Assembly (NCBI GenBank): GCA_001247695.2
Contig: LGRX02034747.1
Coordinates: 1 to 29,277, forward strand
Source: Cymbomonas tetramitiformis
Lineage: Eukaryota; Chlorophyta; Pyramimonadophyceae; Pyramimonadales; Pyramimonadaceae
Direction of reading: 5' to 3'
Length of the DNA stretch: 29,277 bases
The translations under genes were made by a program, and so were the position numbers. The notes beneath the pieces were generated by a model. It had not been told where the DNA came from and searched no databases. It saw only the letters and a list, made by a program, of their open reading frames with translations. How positions within the stretch are numbered: position 1 is the first letter of the stretch; each line of letters opens with the position of its first letter. Below are positions 19,319 to 28,199 of the stretch, in pieces.

Positions 19319-21936
19319 TCATACAGACCGGGCCTCTCCACCATAAAGCGCCGCAAAAAAGCCCCACAAACGCCTGCTGTGGTAACCCTTTTGTGTCATC
19401 CTGTGGAAAACAAGAGCTATGTTGTAATCAAAGTCTTGCCAAAGGACACATCTCTCAGCGAACCGATGCAGTTGGCTCGTGACAATCCCATACTTAGCTT
19501 TGTCGGCCAAGTACGAGTCATGTGCAGGGTACCTAATGACCAGGATGTCAACATATTGTGCATCCAGTCGTTTGTCATATATGGCAGTCATAAGGCCTCT
19601 GCGCCTATTTTGCTTGATGAGTATGTCCATGTAAGGGACACGCACACCCGCATGTGCCAAAGATAGACTCAAAATGTGTTTGGGATAGATCCTTGCAGTG
19701 CCGGATTCGTTCAGATATAGATAGTCTTCCATATCTGGAATATTGAACGCCAGGAAGTCATCAATGTATTTACAAACGAAAAGAAACCTGTGCGCGTCAT
19801 GAAAATTCCCCGCCTCCACAAGTCTGCGCATGAACGCAAGCTCATACGTAAAACAGTAGAGGTTGGCAATGAAGCCCGCACAGCTCGTCCCCATAGGGAT
19901 CCCCACAATTTGTCTGTAGATCACACCCCCAAACTCGACAAATGTTCCATCCACCAACCCGCAGAATAACTCAACAAGCCGACCCTCCGAAAAGAGCATT
20001 TCCCTCTCACCGTCCGTCCTCCGTTCATTGGTAACCCACTCAAAGGACTTATCCTTTCTGACAAGCAGGTACCTCACCCTCGAACTTTGAAGTTTTCTTT
20101 GGAAAATGCTCCGAAAGAGTGCCGACAGCCGTTCCTTCAAATCCTGCAGACACAAGGTGGTGTACATGGAAGTGAAATCGAATGCACAGACGTGCATTGA
20201 TGCATCACGCTGTCCGCGGGGCCTGCTGCATGCCGCAGCCAGCTTCCGAACCTCCGCCGAATCCTGAATAATCCAAGACCCGCGACCTCTCGGCACACCT
20301 GGGATTTGAGAAACCACCTCTTTCCACAGGCCCTCGGCGTCGGCAGTCAAAGCCCGGAAGGCTACACTGAGCCACTTAGAAACTGGTGTAAGTGTTGCGC
20401 GATTGGCCCCCGCGCGCAAACCGGTATCCTACCGGAGACTTGTGCAATTTCACACGAATATGAAAATGCGGGATCCTAGCCCCCCTCTGCGGGGTAATGG
20501 AATGAGCCCTGCACAAAGCGGTGCCCTCAGCATTTATATCATCGGCCGACCGTTCCGTGGCCTCATAAGCTACACCGTGTCTAAGCTCATCCAGGCATTT
20601 ATGCATGTAGTGCTTCTTGCACACAAAACAAAAGTTACCGGCAGCCTTGTCAACCGTGGTGATGACGAAATCCCGTTGAACCTCCCGCAACCGGCGCCAG
20701 TCCGAAGCTGTAAGGATCAAATGGGGATCCTCGCATCCACTCACGAAAGACTCGCCGCCCGCACTCGAATCAATCACTGTGCGTGCCTCCGCCCTAACTG
20801 CAGCAACCCAAGCAACACGAGCCGAAGCGTCAGAGACACCTAATGCCTTTGACACCGAAAACCGCCATGCCTGTAAAGCCCGTTCCAGGTCCAAGAACAC
20901 CGCCTCCGGCATACTACCTTCAGCCTCCAAGCCCTCATGAGGCTTAGCCCTAAACATCGTGCCCCTAGCCATCAGCGACTCAATGGTTGGGTTGCGCACG
21001 AGAGACAAATCAGTGGTCACCACATGCCCGCAGTCCTGGTCTACAAAAGCACGGTAGCCACGCCTCTGACATGCACAGGTCCCTCCCATTCTCCTCGCAG
21101 CCTCGACAGCCTTCATCCTAGCCACCTGCCCAAAATTACAAAACGATACCCAGACAGGAGCATCATATTTGTAACCCAACAACGGCTGTGAGACCCTTGC
21201 ACGCACGCTCGGGGGCACCTTCTCAAGCCAGAGGCTGTCGTCAGCAACAATTCTGTTGAACCCCAGCTTCTCGATGGCCGGGTGCAAGAAAAATTGAACG
21301 ATGAGCGTCCTAAACGTGGCTCTAACACCAACGTTCGAGACGGAAGGAAGAGAAAACAGGATGGATGCCATAAGGGAAGTCCGGTGTGCGTCGTCAACCC
21401 CCCACGTCTGCGCATCAGAGTTAAAGAGGGCATCGTACATACGCCGTAAATTCCTGTCGGCATGACCCTGCAACTCCGTCTGGGAGAAGGAGCCAGAACG
21501 AAGCAACCCTGCCGAGGAGGAACCTGACCTTCCTATCAAAGTCCCTAGACAAAAAAGTCCTCCCAACACCATCCGCGAGAGGCGCGGCCCTCCCCTGCCA
21601 GGCGCCAACCTCAGCGACCCGGTCAAGGTTCGGGACCCTAACCCTCCTGCTCCTCGGTGACTTCCCTTCCAAGCAGAACCCTGTAGGCAGAAACGCATGC
21701 AGAGTCCGCTTCCAGAAGGTCTCACGTGGGAAAGCCAAGCTTCTGAACTCAGCCCTACCCTCGGCCGTCTTGGGGAAGTGCCCCGCGATGTGCTCGATGG
21801 GGTAGACCCTAAACTGCTGCCAGCCCACCCTAGCCATCTCCCTATGAAGAGGGTCACTCCCCTCCCTAGTTCGGAAGATGCGCTTAGCAGCGCAGACGTG
21901 CTCCCTTAACCTCTGAAAGGCCGTGTAACTAGTCAT
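19319..21936 (-). pseudogene. Reverse transcriptase of the retroelement, Penelope-like type, frame-disrupted
   Basis: Three overlapping minus-strand frames make up one protein. The N-terminal part starts at ATG 21936 and reads well to about 21480. The middle part runs from about 21480 to 20400 and carries C-x-C and CGHVVTTDLSLVRNP. The C-terminal part (20419 to 19319, open without an ATG) is the catalytic domain: motif A FDFTSMYTTL with Asp at residue 81 of that frame, motif B GIPMGTSCAG at 173-182, motif C KYIDD with the aspartates at 220-221, then YMDILI and YDKRLD. The KLHKSPVGYRF stretch ends the middle frame and TPVSKWLS opens the next, so the junction near 20400 splits a conserved block. 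Two frame changes suggest a dead copy, though an intron, programmed shift or sequence error is possible. The GIPMG/YIDD layout and KLHK-TPxSKWLS block fit Penelope-like RTs. No GIY-YIG endonuclease is visible. A codon-sized extension upstream of 21936 is open except for one TAG. Confidence 0.8.
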
Positions 21937-21960
21937 CCCTACCTATAGCCTGTGACTATC

Positions 21961-22448
21961 CCGGATGTTATGTATGACATACATAACCTGTGTAGTCTTG
22001 GCTGGGCTCAATATATCTGCTGAGGGCCCGTGCGCTGCGTGTAACCTGCGTAACCTCCGAAGTGTAGCACACTTCTGCATGGTATAGTGCCACGCCGTCA
22101 TCCGAGCCTGCCACAGACCATCCCTCCAGCAAAAGCTAGGAGGAAACTGTTTCTGGAGGGAACGTCTCCGATCCGCAGAAACAGGTTTCGAAAAACGCCA
22201 GCCCCACCGGAAGCCTGCCCAGACTGCTCATGCTGCGTTCTCCCAGATTCCTGCGTCCCGCCACCAAATCCATCCTGCATGGCATAGTCTGTCTCCTCGA
22301 CCCCGTCCTCCCACGCCCTGTCCATCAGCGCCAACCTCTACACCCCCTCCCGTCGAGCCGCCTCCCCCCGATCCAGGTCCGGGCCCATGCCTCCTCTACG
22401 CCTCCATGTTAGCGCCTGTGTATATGCTTGTATGTGTATTCAGAAGAC
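21961..22448. other. Junction between retroelement copies B and D
   Basis: Probably belongs partly to the 5' region of copy B: upstream of the ATG at 21936 the same minus-strand frame is open for about 60 codons after a single TAG. Pro/Arg-rich frames on both strands (22087-22334) have no domain. The 5' border of neither element could be set. Confidence 0.35.
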
Positions 22449-22765
22449 CTTTCCCTTTTTGTGCCAGTGTCATGCTGTGTGAGTGTGGCCACATTAAGCG
22501 AGCATAACCATGGACCATAGGTTTTCATCCATGACAGAGCCTGAGGCATGCTGTAGGGTCCGCTCCTCCATATGAGAATGACCAACAGTTGTTTCGCGCG
22601 ATGGTCTGCCTCAATATCATCTTTCCTGCTGCTTTGCATTTGGGTTAGGAATGTGTATCGTTGTGAATTATCTTATCCATTCCCTTATGCTCTTGATTTG
22701 CTTCTCACATCCACTGGGATGATGATGGGCTGGCTTTTATTGGCCGATCTCATGCCGTTCAGTGT
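22449..22765 (+). mobile_element. Retroelement copy D, diverged 3' end
   Basis: Aligns by eye to the last ~320 bases of copy A with many substitutions and ends with the same CCGTTCAGTGT (22755-22765). Shared blocks include ACATCCACTGGGATGATGAT and GGCCGATCTCATGCCGTTCA. It is older than copies A-C and in the opposite orientation to copy B. No target duplication was identified. Confidence 0.75.
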
Positions 22766-23205
22766 GTTCACCGGGTGCGTTAGCAGATGGCGTTGTCGTT
22801 TGTGCACTCGGGGGTGGCAGAGTGCATTGTTGCGGCCGGTTGGGGTGCGTTTTCGCGTTCCGTCGGGTTGCAGTATTGCAATCTATCGCTGGGTCCTGCT
22901 GCGCTGGTAGCGGGACTACACTCTTCTCTTGAGGGCGGCAGACTGCATGCGTGCAGGATGCTGTTGTGAATACAGCTGGTTGCCCGTCCTCTCGTTCCGT
23001 GAAAGTGGTTGTGGCTTGATATCTCATTCTTCGGATTGGCGTTGCTCGCTTCGCCCCTTTGTGCCTGCGGTCGGTCATTGGCTTGGGATCCTGGTGGAGC
23101 CGGAGGGAAGGTAATCATCGTTACTCCTGCATGAGCCACTCCGGGGTAAAAATTTAAAGGCGGCTACGGCAGGGTTGGTAGGTCAGCCAACTCGAGGCAG
23201 GCGCG
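22766..23205. other. Interval between copy D and a GC-rich ORF
   Basis: No gene supported. AAAATTTAAAGG at about 23149-23160 lies about 45 bases ahead of the ATG at 23206 and could act as a TATA-like element, but nothing else supports a promoter. Confidence 0.35.
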
Positions 23206-23682
23206 ATGACATCGAGGCTTCTGGAGAGCATGGAGGATGTGCGACGGGAGGCGGAGCATCTGAGCACTGTGGGGGGTCAAGGAAGGGGCGCCGCCGAGGC
23301 GCGATCTGGAGGGGCGCATGCGGGCACAGGTGGGCCCAGCCAGGCGGCGTCAAGCGTCCAGGATATCTTGGTGGAATGGCATGACCTTTCGCGGGGCCCG
23401 GAGAGTGGGGTCTGGACTCAGGAGCAGAGCGGGGCCTCACCGGAGCAAGCAATGGCCTTGGCTGAGGGAGGGGTGGCTACTTTGATGGGGGCGAGCAGGC
23501 GGGTGGCCGACCTTCTTGAGGGGGTTATTGGCATGGGGGGAACTGATGAGGGTGACAAGGGAGATGTGGGGAGGCTCGCGGGTGGGGTTGACACATGCCG
23601 GGCCCCTCAAAGCCCGGGGGCCCATCCCGGCAGCGATGACCACTTACAACAAGTTGCACGGCAGCATACGGTGTCCCATTAG
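23206..23682 (+). CDS. Hypothetical protein, 158 residues
   Basis: Starts at a true ATG and is not part of a tandem array. The product is hydrophilic and Gly/Ala/Glu-rich, with an N-terminal stretch (residues 1-20) able to form a charged helix, and no signal peptide, membrane segment or known motif. A second plus-strand frame overlaps from 23516 and runs into retroelement copy C; without that insertion it would close at a TAG ten codons past the target site. Only one of the two is likely to be real, and either could be the start of a spliced gene interrupted by copy C. Not recognised. Confidence 0.3.
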   Translation: MTSRLLESMEDVRREAEHLSTVGGQGRGAAEARSGGAHAGTGGPSQAASSVQDILVEWHDLSRGPESGVWTQEQSGASPEQAMALAEGGVATLMGASRRVADLLEGVIGMGGTDEGDKGDVGRLAGGVDTCRAPQSPGAHPGSDDHLQQVARQHTVSH

Positions 23683-23791
23683 CTTCCCTGCCCACGGGGC
23701 GAGGTTGCTGGCCGTGCCGGAACTAACAGTTAGCAGCTGTGGGGAAGGCGACGACCGGGTGGTGAATTATCGGCCACCGGGAGGGCTTGGG

Positions 23792-24764
23792 ACACTGAAC
23801 GGCATGAGATCGGCCAACAAAAGCCAGCCCACCATCATCCCAGTGGATGTGAGAAGCAAATCAGGAGCAGGGCGGGGCCGTGACAAGATACCACAAACTC
23901 ATACATGTTCCCAACCCTGATGCAAAGCAGCATGGAAAGATGAAACGATGTGACCGATCATCGCCCAACAATTGTTGGTCTCTGGGTAACGGAGTAAGCG
24001 GACCCTGCTGGCATGCCCCCCAGTGGCTCCCGGTCGATGGATGGGACCTGTTGGTCCATGGTTATGTCATGAATGCAGTCACACCACACAGCATGGACAC
24101 CCCATGTCAAAAAAAGGAAACATGCGGGCACCTAAGTGCTCCCCACAAAATTCAAGGGAGAACACAGAAGTTGTACATCACCACCTTCTGCCTCTCCTCG
24201 CAGCACGACAGACGAATCTACCGAGCTCTCCAAGAGGCAGTGCCCGCCAGAATGGCACCACAGGGATAACCGCCTCCCAAAACCCACTTCCACCCGGCGG
24301 TCGTCCCCGTTCACAGCGATCCGTCAGTACTTCATATCAAGGTCAAAGAACGCAAGTCCCCCGGCATGTGTAATAACCATGAGCACTGTACACGGAGAGG
24401 GAGCTAGCGTCAGACGAATCCAAGACACTCCCAAAAAGCGAGCCGTAGACGAATCCCCGACGCACTCAAAGAGGCAGTACCCATCAGAAGGGTACCACAG
24501 GGACAGCCACATCCCATCATCCAAATCATTCCAGTGGCCGTCCCCGTTCACAACGAGATGCCAGTACCCCATAAAGTGGGTATCGATCACCAGTCCCCCG
24601 GCAGGTGAAAAAGCCCCAAGGCACTGGACAAAAATAGAGCCAGCCGCAGACGAATCCCCGACGCCCTCAAAGAGGCAGTACCCGCCAGAAGGGTACCACA
24701 GGGACAGCCACATCCCATCATCCAAATCATTCCAGTGGCCGTCCCCGTTCACAGCGATCCGCCA
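23792..24764 (-). mobile_element. Retroelement copy C, 5'-truncated, with target-site duplication
   Basis: On the minus strand it ends at the family terminus (23792 onward in plus coordinates, ACACTGAACGG) and breaks off at 24764 inside a repeat unit. The 16 bases GGAGGGCTTGGGACAC occur at 23780-23795 and again at 24765-24780, overlapping the ACAC of the terminus, so the duplication is 12-16 bp. It matches copies A and B almost perfectly. The frames at 24136-24870 and 24324-25016 cross element and flank and are not genes. Confidence 0.9.
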
Positions 24765-24780
24765 GGAGGGCTTGGGACAC

Positions 24781-25129
24781 ACACGCAACTGTGGGGATGG
24801 GACCCCAAGTAGGAACAATGCAGCGCAAGAGTTGCAGTGCAAGCGTGGAGCGCATCGCTTAAGTTCGTAGCTTCCTCGCAACGCATTCAGTGCAAGGGCT
24901 CCAGTCACATGGAGTTGGGGCTGGGGGTGAAGGGTTGCAGGCATATACCGGCGGTGGGTGCGAGATTTCATATGGGGACAATCCAGTTCATCATTATTCT
25001 TAGCCCCTTGGGACAACCCTTGGGGCTTCCGGCCGCGTCGTGGGTGGGCAAGCTCTCTTAGGACCAGTCTCTACGGCAAGTAGAGGGCAGCGGGTTGATC
25101 CCGAGCATGGGCTTGGTGGCGAAGAGATG
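24781..25129. other. Interval between copy C and a minisatellite
   Basis: No gene seen. Its first bases continue the sequence interrupted at 23795 by copy C. GC-rich and otherwise featureless. Confidence 0.45.
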
Positions 25130-25135
25130 GCTTGA

Positions 25136-25835
25136 GTGGCTCGAGGGACAGAAGTCAGCCAGCTTCAGAGACACAGCAGCAGTGCGCCGGCAGAGCAATC
25201 GCAGAGGGGCTCAGGTGGCCCAGTGAGCCGCGGGGAGCAGAGGGGGGTTCCTGTGCGTAGGCTTGATGGTGGAGGGATGGCTCTGGCAACTTGGGGGGCA
25301 GAGGTCAGCCAGCTCCAGAGACCCAGCAGCAGTGCGCCGGCAACTTGGGGGCAGAGGTCAGCCAGCTCCAGAGACCCAAAGAGCAGTGCGCGGCAACTTG
25401 GGGGCAGAGGTCAGCCAGCCCAGAGACTCCAGCAGCAGTGCGCCGGCAACTTGGGGGCAGAGGTCAGGCCAACCCAGAGACCCAGCAGCAGTGCGCCGGC
25501 AACTTGGGGGCAGAGGTCAGCCAGCTCCAGAGACCCAGCAGCAAGCAAGCCGGCAACTTGGGGGCAGTGAGGTCAGCCACAAATTCCTTGCAGACCCAGC
25601 AGCAGTGCGCCTCGGCAACTTGGGGGCAGAGGTCAGTCAGCCCAGAGACCCAGCAGCAGTGCGCCGGCAACTTGGGGGCAGAGGTCAGCCAGCTCCAGAG
25701 ACCCAGCAGTGCGCCTGCAACTTGGGGGGCAGAGGTCAGCCAGCTCCAGAGACCCAGCAGCAGTGCGCCGGCAACTTGGGGGGCAGAGGTCAGCCAGCTC
25801 CAGAGACCCAGCAGCAGTGCGCCGGCAGAGCAGTT
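25136..25835. repeat. 53-bp minisatellite, about ten units
   Basis: Units contain CGGCAACTTGGGGGCAGAGG and CCAGAGACCCAGCAGCAGTG. The period is 53-54 bp with short indels, the core array runs from about 25288 to 25835, and two diverged half-units lie at 25136-25200. All long frames here (plus 25136-25911, minus 25464-26096) are Gln/Ser/Gly-rich readings of the array. Confidence 0.9.
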
Positions 25836-26051
25836 ACACATGGGCTCAGGTGGCTCAGCGAGGCTTAGGGGGTCCCATCCTTCACGAGTGAGCCCCGGAG
25901 AATCCGGATAAGTGTCCCGAAGTGTGTCTTGAATCTTTCGATCCCTAGTTAGGGTACATAGTGCAGCCGATCCTTGCTGGTTATGTGGTACCAAAGGAGC
26001 CGGTCCAAGGATAAATACACACACACAATCATCTAATTTTTTTCTGGCAAC
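25836..26051. repeat. First copy of a 40-bp dispersed repeat, in otherwise plain sequence
   Basis: CCAAAGGAGCCGGTCCAAGG at 25990-26009, followed by ATAAATACACACACAC, matches 27850-27893 in the same orientation with a few changes. A weaker third copy starts near 26057. No gene is seen between the minisatellite and 26052. Confidence 0.5.
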
Positions 26052-27292
26052 ATGGCGGCGAAGGAATCGGTTCCAAGGATTAGCCTCACACTTCACAAGC
26101 AGCGTGTGAAGTGGTTTGGGCCTCCAGCAAGGTACGATGGTAGCTTTCTCTTATGCGCGTTCTTGTTTGTATGGTTTGAGATCCTTTACCAAAGGAAATT
26201 GGAACACACTTAGAGATGTGTTGAGCGCTCGAATGCCCAACCACCAAATCAAGCTCATCATGACAAGAGCTTGCTATCCACTATCAAACACTGAACGGCA
26301 TGCGGACCCCCAACAAAAGCCAACCCGCCATCATCACAATGGAAGTGGGAAGTGTTCAGGATTTGAGGACCCACTATCACAAACAACACAAAGCTTACTT
26401 GTTATGGACCATGAGTACAGACCGCTACTTTCAAGCACACTTTGCTTGAAGGACATCGAGACTAATCGAACACTTAGCGAGACCTGAATGCACCCTCCTA
26501 GCCAGGCATGTTCTAAACCCTAAGTGCCAGCCACTAATGTTCTGGCCTTAGAAAAGATAAGGATGAACGTAGAACGTGTCTTGCTTGCACAACGTAAAGT
26601 TGAGTATGGAAGAAGTTGAGGAGGAGTCATTCACAGTTAAGCAGCAAGATTGCGAGAGGCTTGTGCTCGACAATTTGTGGACATACCCCACACAAGTGCG
26701 GCAGTTCCCCGAAAAGCTTGTGTGCTCTAAACTTGAACGTCTCGAAAATAGAGGTTACCTGTGTTGCTGTATTTCCAAGCAGGCGTTCTCTTCGAGTCGT
26801 CTTCTCAGTAGTCTAATATGCGAGCTATTGCAGCCCCCATCTGGAACAGGTAGCCAGCACAGCAATGCTGAAACTATCACGGCGCCGGGTATCCAGGATG
26901 GAACGCACGCTGTTGACACAGAAAGTACGTTCACTTCGCACCTGCATGCGATCCAGAGCCCAACCAAGGCAGTTTTATGTGACTTGTGTCACGTGTTATC
27001 GAGGGCGTCCCGTGAGGTGTCAAAAATACAGTGTACGTAAACACAAGCTTGGTTGAAGCTTCGCTCTCGCAGGGATATGCGCAAATCTTTCGCAGGATCG
27101 GGGAAGGGAATATCGGGCGAAGGTGTGGTCTTCACAAGTAGCACGTTGAGATGTGGACGCAACACGCTGGGAGCGCACGCGGCAGCTGTGTGAGATTCAA
27201 ACTGTATGTGTACGTGCGCCCTAAGTTTGCGGCCACGGCGTGCACTGAAGACCGACCGCTCCCAGTTGACGACGAAATTATTCTGTAGGCGT
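26052..27292 (+). CDS. Uncertain multi-exon gene candidate
   Basis: A weak model. A possible first exon at 26052-26131 starts ATG GCG GCG and ends AAG|GTACGA; a later exon-like block at about 26560-26751 is acidic (EEVEEESF) and ends AGAG|GTTACC; small pieces follow at 26832 and 26898; and a last block ends ...LPVDDEIIL and TAG at about 27290. Phases can be made to agree between the later blocks, but several acceptors are poor and alternative frames are equally open. The first exon also overlaps a degenerate copy of a dispersed repeat, and an 84-bp retroelement fragment lies at 26287-26370, in its putative intron. Product not recognised. The gene below runs convergently on the other strand. 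Confidence 0.25.
26287..26370 (-). mobile_element. Retroelement fragment E, 84 bp, with target-site duplication
   Basis: ACACTGAACGGCATG at 26288 begins a stretch of about 65 bases that matches the 3' terminus of copies B and C at roughly 80%. The nonamer CCACTATCA flanks it at 26278-26286 and 26371-26379, and similarity continues a few bases with one indel. This is an extreme 5' truncation of the same family. Confidence 0.7.
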
Positions 27293-27448
27293 CCTTCGTT
27301 GTCTCATTCTCGATCCATCCAAGAGAAGAGGTCATTTCAGCTCAAGTTTCTCAGTGGTATTTCAAAAGGTAAGAAACGGCAGTGCGGAACAACTTTGCAT
27401 CGGCGAAAGCGATGATCGTCTGTTTCGCAACTGCATGGCTAAAGCCAT

Positions 27449-28199
27449 CTACTCTTTAGCTTTCTGTGCGTTCCCGAAAAACGAGTTGCGAAGCCTTAAA
27501 CTTACCCACCTGGGATGAGCCGATGGTTCTGAAGATGCTTTGGCAGCAACGTCAACTTTATCCAGAAACTGCACTATAGGCGTAAATCTTAGAAGCGTAG
27601 CAGAAGTGCCACTGCTTTTTAAACGGGTGAAAGGTCCCCAATGACTTTTTGGCTTCGTGCTCGGGTGATAAATAACCTGCTTCACAACAGAGTTGTTTCT
27701 TAGTTGTAGCAAGTGACAGATGCAAATGCACGTTAAAACCTAACTCGCCATAGTTGCTGAAGACCGAATGAGGATAACACAGCTTCGTGCAAAAGTGTCG
27801 CAGCGCATCAAAGCGCAGCGCAAGCACACACACACGGTCTTCTGCGGCTACGGGGTGCCAAAGGAGTCGGTACAAGGATAAGTACACACACACACACTAC
27901 ACAAACATACAAACGCGCACAAAATGAATACGCATACCTGAACTTCAACGTCGGAATCACGAAAGTGGACTACAAAATACAGGTGACTCAGATAGTTATA
28001 GAGTGTGACCACATACCATAAGACGGTCCAAGTCTTCAGGTGCTGCATGCTCGACAACAGCCTCAATGAAGTGTTCCGCAGTGCAGTTCACTACCCATCT
28101 CGCACTTGCACGGTGATGCCGCGCAGCAAAATCACACCACTGCGCTGGAGACCAAGACGCTAGACCCGGGGCTTGGATCGCACCTAAAGCGAACACCAT
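27449..28199 (-). CDS. Unknown protein, three-exon gene
   Basis: Reconstructed on the minus strand. Exon 1 (28199 to 28017) starts at ATG, gives 61 residues and ends CTTATG|GTATGTGG, a strong donor, in phase 0. Exon 2 (27969 to 27938) follows TTTTGTAG, is 32 bases and leaves AG before GTATGCG. Exon 3 starts at 27698 after ACTAAG with one base that completes an Arg codon. Read without further splicing it stops at 27449-27451, for about 154 residues. A donor CCCAG|GTGGGTAAG at 27510/27509 is good, so the gene may continue instead; a possible next exon lies at about 27132-27300. Exon 1 is rich in Ala, Trp and His, with WSPAQWCDFAARHH and a negatively charged end; exon 3 is basic. No domain recognised. 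A dispersed repeat with an AC run (27850-27893) lies in intron 2. Confidence 0.45.
27850..27893. repeat. Second copy of the 40-bp dispersed repeat
   Basis: CCAAAGGAGTCGGTACAAGG followed by ATAAGTACACACACACAC, matching 25990-26028 at about 31 of 36 positions in the same orientation. It lies in intron 2 of the minus-strand unknown gene. Confidence 0.6.

Larger units (their letters stand above)
17602..21960 (-). mobile_element. Retroelement copy B, longest copy (5' end unresolved)
   Basis: Read on the minus strand, it runs from an unresolved 5' end near 21960 or beyond, through the reverse transcriptase frames (21936-19319), a 202-bp tandem array (about 19195-18215), diverged repeat units, and a unique tail ending CCGTTCAGTGT at 17602. 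The tail and array match copies A and C almost base for base over about 1 kb, which makes the family recently active. I could not find a target-site duplication: the 3' flank is an AT microsatellite plus CACGC, with no matching string near the presumed 5' end. Confidence 0.75.

Noticed and set aside
17602..24780. Hammerhead ribozyme associated with the retroelement
   Set aside because: Some Penelope-like elements are known to carry hammerheads; I found no CTGATGA core with a matching GAAA and stems. A CTGATGA at about 23544 lacks the rest of the motif.
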